A DNA stretch of 8,551 bases from Syntrophomonadaceae bacterium (GTDB taxonomy: Bacteria > Bacillota > Dethiobacteria > DTU022 > UBA8154), in the NCBI GenBank assembly GCA_007122565.1, contig SKTJ01000132.1, forward strand, positions 1 to 8,551, given 5' to 3'. This document shows, piece after piece, positions 1 through 4,968 of this stretch (position 1 is the first letter of the stretch; each line of letters starts with the position of its first letter). The notes under the pieces were generated by a model. That model saw only the letters and a program-made list of their open reading frames with translations. It was not told the DNA's origin and searched no databases. A program made the position numbers and the translations under genes.

Positions 1-48
1 ATCTCTGTTATTCATTTGTGGCTCATTGAAACTTTCGTGGGTTGCCAT
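1..48 (-). CDS. Possible 5' end of a truncated minus-strand gene (first 16 codons)
   Basis: On the minus strand an ATG at 48-46 opens a frame that stays open to the window edge and reads MATHESFNEPQMNNRD. An AGGAG motif (plus-strand CTCCT at 59-63) lies 10 nt upstream, slightly long but usable spacing. An alternative ATG at 52-50 in another frame stops after nine codons, so the 48 start is the only one that stays open. The peptide is polar and lacks a signal sequence; I do not recognise it. It would be co-directional with the HAD gene, 142 bp downstream of its stop. Sixteen codons are too few to exclude chance. Confidence 0.35.
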   Translation of the reverse strand, partial: MATHESFNEPQMNNRD

Positions 49-190
49 ACATAGACATCTCCTATTAATAAAAGATACATGAGTAGAGCAAAATGGAATA
101 ATTTAAGTAATATTTTCAATAATTAGTCTATCATAAATAGCATGAAATGTCCACAAACAGGCTAACCCAAGCCAACCCAGCGAAACCTTT
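49..190. other. AT-rich intergenic stretch with no recognisable gene
   Basis: This segment is clearly richer in A and T than the coding regions and has no ORF with a credible ribosome site apart from the leader of the possible minus-strand gene at 1-48. A small inverted repeat GGCT/AGCC (160-163 with 170-173, loop of six) sits just past the HAD stop, beside an imperfect tandem repeat (CTAACCCA/CCAACCCA). It has no T-run in the minus direction, so it is not a convincing terminator for the HAD gene. Confidence 0.4.
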
Positions 191-895
191 TTATAAGCTG
201 CAGATAAGCCGGTAAAGATCCTCCAGGTAACCTTCATGATCAGCCTGGTAAGTTTCTGCGGTGTCATTAATCAGGTGGTTCTTCAGAAGATAAGTATGGA
301 TTCCCACTCCGGTAGCGGCCAGGTCTTCCCTTGCATCGTTACCGATCATCAGGCAGTCCCCGGGCAGGCGGTTTAGCCTCTTTAATATCTCTGCGTAGTA
401 TTCCAGGTGGGGTTTGCAAAAATGCATGTTTTCGTAGGTGGTGACAAAGCGGAAGGGCAAGTGGTTCACGCCTGCCCATTGTAGTCGCTGTCTAATGGCA
501 ATTTCAGGAAATACGGGATTGGTGGCAATAACCACTTCCCGCTTTTGTGCCACAGCAAGTTCCAGAATCCCTTTGACCAGTGGTTCGGCGCGTGTATAAT
601 ATTGTAACTTGGGAAAATCATTGGTGTAATAATCTGTAAACATGGCGATTAACTCTTCACGGGACAACCCGATACGGGGGAGAAAATCTTCCATAAATAC
701 CTCTTCATTTGTTTTATCCCCATCCTTGTTCACAAGCATGGCCTGGGTGCTTTGTAAAAGACCAGACACAAAATCCCCATGCTTTAAGAGATGAGCAAAG
801 CGGAGGGAGACGCTTTCAAGGTAACGTTCCACAAATTCTTGCATGTCCATGGACAGCAGCGTCCCGTCAAGATCGAACAACAGGGTCTTATACAT
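191..895 (-). CDS. HAD-superfamily hydrolase (phosphatase-like)
   Basis: A 234-residue cytoplasmic protein of the haloacid dehalogenase superfamily, most likely a small-molecule phosphatase; the substrate cannot be read from sequence. The four HAD motifs are in order. Motif I is DLDGT at residues 8-12 (Asp8 nucleophile, Asp10 acid/base). Motif II is in VVIATNP around 121-127 (Thr125). Motif III is Lys161 in CKP. Motif IV is GND at 185-187 followed by Asp191. The helical region between about 15 and 100 fits a C1-type cap. Length is normal for the family. The ATG is preceded by CAAAGGGGA (plus 901-909) about five to six bases upstream, and motif I follows directly, so the start is secure. It is divergent from the nucleotidyltransferase gene and appears monocistronic in the window. 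Superfamily certain, specific function unknown. Confidence 0.9.
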   Translation of the reverse strand: MYKTLLFDLDGTLLSMDMQEFVERYLESVSLRFAHLLKHGDFVSGLLQSTQAMLVNKDGDKTNEEVFMEDFLPRIGLSREELIAMFTDYYTNDFPKLQYYTRAEPLVKGILELAVAQKREVVIATNPVFPEIAIRQRLQWAGVNHLPFRFVTTYENMHFCKPHLEYYAEILKRLNRLPGDCLMIGNDAREDLAATGVGIHTYLLKNHLINDTAETYQADHEGYLEDLYRLICSL

Positions 896-925
896 TCGTT
901 TCCCCTTTGATATTTTTTAATGTGC

Positions 926-961
926 TGGTTAAATTTTAACAAAATGCGGTGGGGGAGTCAA
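926..961 (-). promoter_or_regulatory. Sigma-A promoter of the HAD hydrolase gene
   Basis: Reading the minus strand, TTGACT (961-956, five of six matches to the -35 consensus) is separated by exactly 17 bases from TAAAAT (938-933, five of six matches to the -10). The predicted start near 926 gives a leader of about 30 nt that retains the AAGGGG ribosome site. This is one of the two clearest promoters in the window. Confidence 0.7.
928..940. promoter_or_regulatory. Palindrome overlapping the HAD promoter -10, operator candidate
   Basis: GTTAAA-T-TTTAAC is a perfect 6-bp inverted repeat around one central base. It covers the -10 hexamer of the minus-strand promoter, the right place for a repressor site. 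AT-rich palindromes this short arise by chance, so operator function is inference only. Confidence 0.25.
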
Positions 962-1002
962 AAGAAACCAGGGAATATAACAACTTGCACATGCTTATCT
1001 TT

Positions 1003-1008
1003 TATAAT
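1003..1008 (+). promoter_or_regulatory. Possible -10 element for the nucleotidyltransferase transcript
   Basis: The hexamer TATAAT is a perfect -10 in an AT-rich setting. The sequence 16 to 18 bases upstream does not resemble TTGACA; the nearby TTGCAC at 985-990 is only 12 bases away, too close for sigma-A. It is not a TGn extended -10. It would give a leader of nearly 190 nt for the gene at 1199, containing the small ORF candidate. Confidence 0.25.
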
Positions 1009-1044
1009 TTGAAGTTTGAAGCGGGATTAAGAAGGGGATAATAA

Positions 1045-1170
1045 TTGAACCAGAGTCAGAATTCAGGATTCAGGATCAGAATAAAAAAAGCTGCGAAGCC
1101 TTTTAAAAACTTGTTGTATGAAAGAAAAGGCACTTACGGGTGCTTGCCGTTTATGGATAATGAATACTAA
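1045..1170 (+). CDS. Candidate small ORF (41 aa) in the leader of the nucleotidyltransferase gene
   Basis: A TTG at 1045 preceded by GAAGGGGAT (AGGGG 1033-1037, about 7 nt spacing) opens 41 codons ending in TAA at 1168-1170. It starts MNQSQNSGF, has a strongly basic centre (RIRKKAAKPFK) and ends LPFMDNEY. It stops 28 nt before the TTG start of the next gene, compatible with a leader peptide or small protein. I recognise no family. The frame runs through the ATTCAGG tandem repeats, and an open frame of this length can occur by chance. Confidence 0.2.
   Translation: MNQSQNSGFRIRIKKAAKPFKNLLYERKGTYGCLPFMDNEY
1061..1074 (+). repeat. Short tandem repeat ATTCAGG x2
   Basis: Two exact head-to-tail copies of the 7-mer ATTCAGG are followed by the partial unit ATCAG. 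Sequences of this kind are scattered between genes in some Clostridia; only one cluster is visible here. Confidence 0.5.
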
Positions 1171-1198
1171 CCAATTATTTTAAAAAGGAGTTGAGGTG

Positions 1199-3640
1199 TT
1201 GAAAGCGGTAATTATGGCAGGCGGCGAAGGTGCCAGACTGAGGCCCCTTACCTGTGACCGGCCAAAGCCCATGGTTCCCCTGTTGGGGAGGCCGATGATG
1301 GAGTATATCCTTAAGCTGCTGCAAAAACATGAACTGCAGGAATTAGCGGTTACGCTCCAGTATCTTCCCGAAAGAATAAAAGAACATTTCGGCAGTGGGG
1401 AAGATTGGGGTGTCAGTTTAAATTATTTTCTGGAAAAAGAACCACTGGGAACAGCCGGCAGTGTCAAAAACGCCGCTTCTCTGTTGAACGAAACTTTTCT
1501 TGTGATCAGTGGAGATTGTTTAACAGACATTGATTTAACGGAAGCTTTGCGCTTTCACCGATGCAAAGAAGCGTTGGTTACCTTAGTGCTCACCCCCCGG
1601 GAGGATCCTTTGGAATATGGTATTGTTATGACTGATACCTCCGGAAAAATCACCCGATTCCTGGAGAAGCCGAGTTGGGGGGAGGTTTTTAGTGATACTG
1701 TTAACACAGGGATCTATATTCTTGAGCCGGAGGTACTCCGTTATATCCCAGAAGGAAAAAAATTTGATTTCAGCCGGGATCTTTTCCCCCTGCTTCTCGG
1801 TGAAGAGAAACCTCTTTTTGGGTGTGTCCTGCCTGGATACTGGTGTGATATCGGCGGTCTGGAGCAATATACGCAGGCTCAGTATGACATGCTGGCAGGC
1901 AGGGTGGCGGTGGAATTCCCTGCTGCGGAGAGGGAGAAGGGTATCTGGATAAGCCCCGGTGTTGAACTGGCTGAAGGTTCCCGTCTGCTGCCTCCCGTTT
2001 TTATTGGACCGGGCAGCCGCATCGGTGCCGGGACGACGGTTGGTGAATACGCTGTAATAGGCGCTCAAAACTACATTGGGACGGGGGCTGAAGTAAAAAG
2101 AGGCATTACATGGGAGGGGGTAAATCTTGCGTCCCGGGCCGCGTTGAAAGGTGGCATTCTGGGTCAAAAGGTTTTGCTTGAGGCTGGGGCTACCGTTTAT
2201 GAAGAAGCAGTGTTAGGTGATAAAAGCGTGCTCGGAGAAGGGAGTGTGATCAATCCGGGGGTATTGGTTTGGCCTAACAAGCGAGTGGAGAGTGGTATTG
2301 TCCTGCGCTCAAATCTGGTATGGGGCAGCAGGGCGAGTCGTTTTCTTTTTAGCTTTGATGGTATAAAAGGAAGGTTTAACGGTGACCTCAACCCGGAAGC
2401 GGGAGTAAGTCTTGGCGCAGCCTTTGGTTTTATGCTGGGTCAGGGTAAAAGGGCGGTTGTAGGGAGTGAACCGGGTGCTGCAGCCGGCTTGTTGAAGGAT
2501 GCGTTAAAAGTGGGCCTCAGCTCAGCTGGTGCGGAAGTATATGAGTTGGGTGAAGCAACCTGCGCCATGCTCCGACTTGGCGTAACGCTGTTCGGGGGCA
2601 AGGGAGGCGTTTATCTGCATGCACCTGCGGGAGAAGACGACTCTCTTTGTCTGCGCTTTGTTGATGAAGAAGGGATGAACCTTTCCCGCAATGATGAGCG
2701 TAAAATGGAGCAACTCTATTACCGGAATGATTTTGCCCGTGTCTCTCCCGGAGAAATAATGGAAGAGGTACGGGTCCCCGGATTGGTGGAAAGGTACCGG
2801 GAACATCTGGGGGGAGCGGTGAAGAGTGGCACGGTCAGGAAACACAAATTTAAAATAGTTTTAAGCTGCCCCACCGGCCTGGCACGTGATGTAGTAATTG
2901 ATCTCCTCGAGGAACTGGGATGCTCCCTTTATTATATTCCTTTACCTGAAGACACTATTTCACCGCGGTGTTTTGCCCGGGATTCCGTGCGGGAACTGGG
3001 AGAAAAGGTTGGTGCAGATCTTGGGGGTGTGCTTACTCCGGACGGGGAGAGGCTTTTCCTGACCACAAACGGCGGTCGATTGCTGGAAGATGAGGAACTA
3101 CAGGCCTTGATTACACTCCTGCAATTGCGCCATCGCCAGCTTACCAGCGTGGCCGTACCGGTCACAGCACCGCGTGTGCATGAGGAATTGGCCCGTCGTT
3201 TCAGCGGGCAGGTAGTGCGTACTCGGACATCTCCGCGTCAACGTATGGAAGGGTTGCGTGGCATGGAGTTATCCTTCCTGCCACAGGCGTTTGACGGAAC
3301 GAGGATCTTGCTCGAACTGCTCGACTTTATGGCATCCGAACAAAAAACCCTGGAGCAGCTTCTGCAGGAAATCCCTCCTTTTTATATGAAGGAAAAAAAA
3401 ATACCCTGCCCATGGAACCAAAAAGGCAGGATTATGCGACAACTGGTGCAAGAAACGGAAGGCGCCCAGGTTGAGTTAATTGAAGGGTTGAAAGTCTACC
3501 GGCCGGAAGGTTGGGCGCTAGTGCTCCCCGATCCTGATGAACCTGCTTACCGTGTAATTGGGGAGGGAAACACGGAGGAAAGTGCCGGTTCCCTGGTCGA
3601 TTTTTATTCGGAACGGGTACGGGTGCTGCAGCAGGAATAA
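1199..3640 (+). CDS. Sugar-1-phosphate nucleotidylyltransferase with beta-helix and degenerate phosphomannomutase-like half
   Basis: An 813-residue multidomain protein; residue numbers count from the upstream GTG. Residues 1-235 are a nucleotidylyltransferase domain forming NDP-sugars from NTP and a sugar-1-phosphate. It has GGEGARLRPLT (9-19), the conserved Lys24 (KPMVP), LGTAG (84-88), the metal aspartate in SGD (105-107), EKP (157-159) and YWCDIGG (215-221). About 250-375 is a left-handed beta-helix with hexapeptide-like turns. From about 382 the order matches an alpha-D-phosphohexomutase, but its catalytic loops are changed (see findings). Similar fusions in Clostridia and cyanobacteria are called mannose-1-phosphate guanylyltransferase/phosphomannomutase; GTP and mannose specificity is inference. 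I chose TTG 1199 because AAGGAG (1185-1190) is 8 nt away and the product begins MKAVIMAGG, the usual family start; GTG 1196 would be only 5 nt away. Confidence 0.88.
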   Translation: MKAVIMAGGEGARLRPLTCDRPKPMVPLLGRPMMEYILKLLQKHELQELAVTLQYLPERIKEHFGSGEDWGVSLNYFLEKEPLGTAGSVKNAASLLNETFLVISGDCLTDIDLTEALRFHRCKEALVTLVLTPREDPLEYGIVMTDTSGKITRFLEKPSWGEVFSDTVNTGIYILEPEVLRYIPEGKKFDFSRDLFPLLLGEEKPLFGCVLPGYWCDIGGLEQYTQAQYDMLAGRVAVEFPAAEREKGIWISPGVELAEGSRLLPPVFIGPGSRIGAGTTVGEYAVIGAQNYIGTGAEVKRGITWEGVNLASRAALKGGILGQKVLLEAGATVYEEAVLGDKSVLGEGSVINPGVLVWPNKRVESGIVLRSNLVWGSRASRFLFSFDGIKGRFNGDLNPEAGVSLGAAFGFMLGQGKRAVVGSEPGAAAGLLKDALKVGLSSAGAEVYELGEATCAMLRLGVTLFGGKGGVYLHAPAGEDDSLCLRFVDEEGMNLSRNDERKMEQLYYRNDFARVSPGEIMEEVRVPGLVERYREHLGGAVKSGTVRKHKFKIVLSCPTGLARDVVIDLLEELGCSLYYIPLPEDTISPRCFARDSVRELGEKVGADLGGVLTPDGERLFLTTNGGRLLEDEELQALITLLQLRHRQLTSVAVPVTAPRVHEELARRFSGQVVRTRTSPRQRMEGLRGMELSFLPQAFDGTRILLELLDFMASEQKTLEQLLQEIPPFYMKEKKIPCPWNQKGRIMRQLVQETEGAQVELIEGLKVYRPEGWALVLPDPDEPAYRVIGEGNTEESAGSLVDFYSERVRVLQQE

Positions 3641-3642
3641 AA

Positions 3643-3678
3643 TTGACAATAATGGGCGGGTGTGCTAAGATTATTGGA
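3643..3678 (+). promoter_or_regulatory. Strong sigma-A promoter of the rplU-prp-rpmA operon
   Basis: A perfect -35 TTGACA (3643-3648), a 17-base spacer and the -10 TAAGAT (3666-3671), directly preceded by TGC, an extended -10. It begins two bases after the preceding stop codon. Predicted transcription start is near 3678, leaving about 90 nt of untranslated leader. Confidence 0.8.
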
Positions 3679-3750
3679 GTCTGTTTAGCCGCTCGGACAG
3701 GGTTTTAAATATCATCGTAATAATGGGGTTACCCTGAACGGCGAGCCTGA
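3678..3750 (+). ncRNA. Structured leader of rplU, L21-leader-like cis-regulatory RNA
   Basis: The leader can form a nested structure. The outer helix is GCTCG (3691-3695) with CGAGC (3742-3746). A small asymmetric internal loop follows, then an inner perfect helix CAGGGT (3698-3703) with ACCCTG (3731-3736), closing a 27-nt loop. Alternatives such as CTGT (3681-3684) with ACAG (3697-3700) and GGG/CCC (3725-3734) could compete, as in a switch. Firmicutes rplU genes are known to carry a conserved L21 leader RNA, thought to mediate autoregulation by L21. Position, length and the motifs CAGGG...ACCCTGAA...GCGAGCC fit my memory of that family; a covariance-model match was not run. Confidence 0.65.
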
Positions 3751-3769
3751 TGAAAAAGAGGGATTTTGT

Positions 3770-4090
3770 ATGTACGCTATTGTTGAAACCGGGGGAAAGC
3801 AATACCGTGTGGCTGAGGGAGACGTTTGCCGCGTGGAGCAGTTGCCGCAAGAAGTGGGTGCGGAGGTTACGCTTGAGAGGGTGCTGGCTGTGGGAAATGG
3901 GGAAACGATAGAAGTTGGTAATCCCTGCGTTTCCGGAGCTTCTGTCAGGACCCGGGTAAAAGCACACGGTAAAGGACGCAAAATTATTGTTTACAAGTAC
4001 AAGGCCAAGAAAAACTATCGTCGCAAACAAGGCCATCGGCAACCTTATTCGGAACTATTAATTGAGAAAATCGAAACGGGCACAGCGTAG
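3770..4090 (+). CDS. rplU: 50S ribosomal protein L21
   Basis: A 106-residue 23S rRNA-binding protein of the large subunit, near the usual 103 residues. It begins MYAIVETGGKQYRV, the family's N-terminal signature. The C-terminal half holds the basic segment HGKGRKIIVYKYKAKKNYRR (residues 66-85) and the GHRQPYS motif (88-94). The ATG is preceded by AAGAGGGAT (3756-3764), with 5-7 nt spacing. It is first in a three-gene operon behind a strong promoter and a structured leader, and its stop is one base before the prp start, so the two are almost certainly translationally coupled. Confidence 0.98.
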   Translation: MYAIVETGGKQYRVAEGDVCRVEQLPQEVGAEVTLERVLAVGNGETIEVGNPCVSGASVRTRVKAHGKGRKIIVYKYKAKKNYRRKQGHRQPYSELLIEKIETGTA

Positions 4091-4091
4091 G

Positions 4092-4499
4092 ATGATCAGG
4101 GTGTCGGTTCAGCGCAACGAGCAGAACCGCCCCGTCTCTGTGGAGATCAGGGGGCATGCTCTTTTTGCCGGACACGGCAAAGATATTGTCTGTGCTGCTG
4201 TATCCATGCTGGTGCAGACGGTGATTTTTGCCCTTGAGGATCTGCTTGAGCTTAAGCCATCGGTGCGTATGGCAGAAGGTTACCTGTTACTTTCCCGACC
4301 GGAAAAGTTGGAGCAGGAAAGGGAAGAGAAATATTATCTCCTGGTGGAGACCATGCTGCTGGGTTTGCAGGAAACAGCGAGGGCATACGCTGCTAACGTC
4401 ACTTACAGAGAAGAAACAGCTTCCAGTGAACAGGGCAGGCGGAAGGACCGGGCATTAAAAAATAATAGTAAACGGATGAACATTTTAAAAAGGAGGTGA
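4092..4499 (+). CDS. prp: Ribosomal-processing cysteine protease Prp
   Basis: A 135-residue protein (YsxB family) that removes the N-terminal leader of L27 in Firmicutes. The catalytic pair is at the positions described for Staphylococcus aureus Prp: His22 in RGHALFAGHG and Cys34 in DIVCAAVSML. The helix around 36-52 and the LLLGLQE segment are also typical. The start at 4092 follows the rplU stop by one base. A longer in-frame start at 4062 would overlap rplU and add ten basic residues the family lacks. Oddity: the C-terminus extends about 20-25 residues beyond the usual 106-112, very rich in Lys, Arg, Asn and Ser and ending MNILKRR. Its stop TGA is part of the strong AGGAGGTGA ribosome site upstream of rpmA. 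The substrate gene is next in the operon. Confidence 0.93.
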   Translation: MIRVSVQRNEQNRPVSVEIRGHALFAGHGKDIVCAAVSMLVQTVIFALEDLLELKPSVRMAEGYLLLSRPEKLEQEREEKYYLLVETMLLGLQETARAYAANVTYREETASSEQGRRKDRALKNNSKRMNILKRR

Positions 4500-4540
4500 A
4501 AGCCTGCTTTGCCCTAAAACGCAAAGTAAGGTGTATAACA
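4491..4540 (+). promoter_or_regulatory. Full SD plus hairpin in the rpmA ribosome-loading region
   Basis: A near-perfect SD, AGGAGGTGA (4491-4499), lies about 41 nt before the rpmA ATG, too far for direct use. Between them CTTTGC (4507-4512) pairs with GCAAAG (4521-4526), loop CCTAAAAC. With a G-U pair, one bulged A and CCT (4503-4505) with AGG (4529-4531), the stem reaches about ten pairs. Folding leaves only about 12 unpaired bases between GGTGA and the ATG, and it buries the nearer weak SD AAGG (4528-4531). The pairing is visible in sequence; the bridging role is inference. Confidence 0.5.
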
Positions 4541-4831
4541 ATGCGTAAGATTAATTTGCAGTTATTTGCTCATAAAAAAGGCGTGGGTAGCTCCCGGAAC
4601 GGACGTGACAGTAATGCGAAGCGTCTCGGTATTAAACGGTACGGAGGTCAGATTGTCTCTGCGGGCAGTATTATCGCCCGGCAGCGCGGCACGCGCATAC
4701 ACCCCGGTATTAACGTAGGCAAGGGCAGGGACGATACTTTGTTTGCCACGGCCGATGGCCAGGTAACCTTTGAGCGCCTGGGTAAGACACGTAAACAGGT
4801 GAGCGTCTTACCCTTAAGCGCGAATGTCTAA
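4541..4831 (+). CDS. rpmA: 50S ribosomal protein L27 with cleavable leader
   Basis: A 96-residue peptidyl-transferase-centre protein. It starts MRKINLQLFAHKKG, corresponding to the Firmicutes leader that Prp cuts between Phe9 and Ala10 to expose the mature end AHKKGVGSS. The core motifs GSSRNGRDSNAKRLG (16-30), RQRGTRIHPG (48-57) and VGKGRDDTLFA (59-69) are diagnostic. I start at ATG 4541: the only other usable in-frame start, GTG 4496, overlaps the SD and would add 15 residues ahead of a conserved leader. A weak SD, AAGG (4528-4531), is 9 nt upstream; the stronger one is further away across a hairpin. It ends just before a strong terminator. Confidence 0.97.
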   Translation: MRKINLQLFAHKKGVGSSRNGRDSNAKRLGIKRYGGQIVSAGSIIARQRGTRIHPGINVGKGRDDTLFATADGQVTFERLGKTRKQVSVLPLSANV

Positions 4832-4835
4832 ATAA

Positions 4836-4864
4836 AAGCCCGGGGGGTTCCCCGGGTTTTTTTT
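4836..4864 (+). terminator. Rho-independent terminator of the rplU-prp-rpmA operon
   Basis: CCCGGGG (4839-4845) and CCCCGGG (4850-4856) form a 7-bp GC-only stem with loop GGTT, extended by flanking A-T and G-T pairs, followed by eight T residues (4857-4864). It lies 5 nt past the rpmA stop and separates this operon from obg. Confidence 0.93.
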
Positions 4865-4919
4865 AGCAGATGGCGTAAACATCGAGTATGCAAGGCCGGT
4901 AGTCCAGTTTTAGCTCTTT

Positions 4920-4925
4920 TATACT
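4920..4925 (+). promoter_or_regulatory. Possible -10 for the obg-nadD transcript
   Basis: TATACT matches the -10 consensus at five of six positions and lies in the 104-base gap between the rpmA terminator and obg. No TTGACA-like hexamer stands 16 to 18 bases upstream and there is no TGn extension, so the call is weak. The strong terminator means obg needs either its own promoter here or read-through. Confidence 0.25.
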
Positions 4926-4968
4926 GACTCCTGAGCATAACTAATACTAGAACATGTGGTGATCCGGA

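Larger units (their letters stand above)
896..1198. other. Divergent intergenic region
   Basis: About 300 bases separate the divergent HAD and nucleotidyltransferase genes. The left part holds the HAD promoter and palindrome. The right part has a perfect TATAAT at 1003-1008 without a matching -35, tandem TTTGAAG units (1008-1014 and 1015-1021), tandem ATTCAGG units (1061-1074), a possible 41-codon ORF (1045-1170) and the ribosome site AAGGAG at 1185-1190. GCCTTTT (1098-1104) and AAAAGGC (1125-1131) could form a 7-bp stem with a 20-nt loop. I saw no riboswitch consensus. Confidence 0.5.

Noticed and set aside
160..173. GGCT/AGCC hairpin as HAD terminator
   Set aside because: The stem is only 4 bp and there is no T-tract in the minus-strand direction.
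914..942. Alternative minus-strand promoter TTGTTA-17-TAAAAA for the HAD gene
   Set aside because: It would start transcription inside the ribosome site; TTGACT-17-TAAAAT just upstream is much better.
985..1008. TTGCAC and TATAAT as a sigma-A promoter pair
   Set aside because: The spacer is only 12 bases, too short for normal recognition.
1098..1131. GCCTTTT/AAAAGGC inverted repeat as a terminator or attenuator
   Set aside because: It has a 20-base loop, no T-run after it and no matching anti-structure before the gene; left only as a note.
1583..2167. 194-codon open frame on the minus strand
   Set aside because: It lies wholly inside the nucleotidyltransferase/beta-helix coding region, has no recognisable motif and its composition looks like an antisense shadow.
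4062..4091. Upstream ATG for Prp
   Set aside because: It overlaps rplU and adds a basic decapeptide; the ATG at 4092 puts the catalytic His22 and Cys34 at known positions.
4496..4540. Upstream GTG start adding 15 residues to L27
   Set aside because: The GTG is part of the AGGAGGTGA ribosome site, and the extension precedes a complete, conserved L27 leader.
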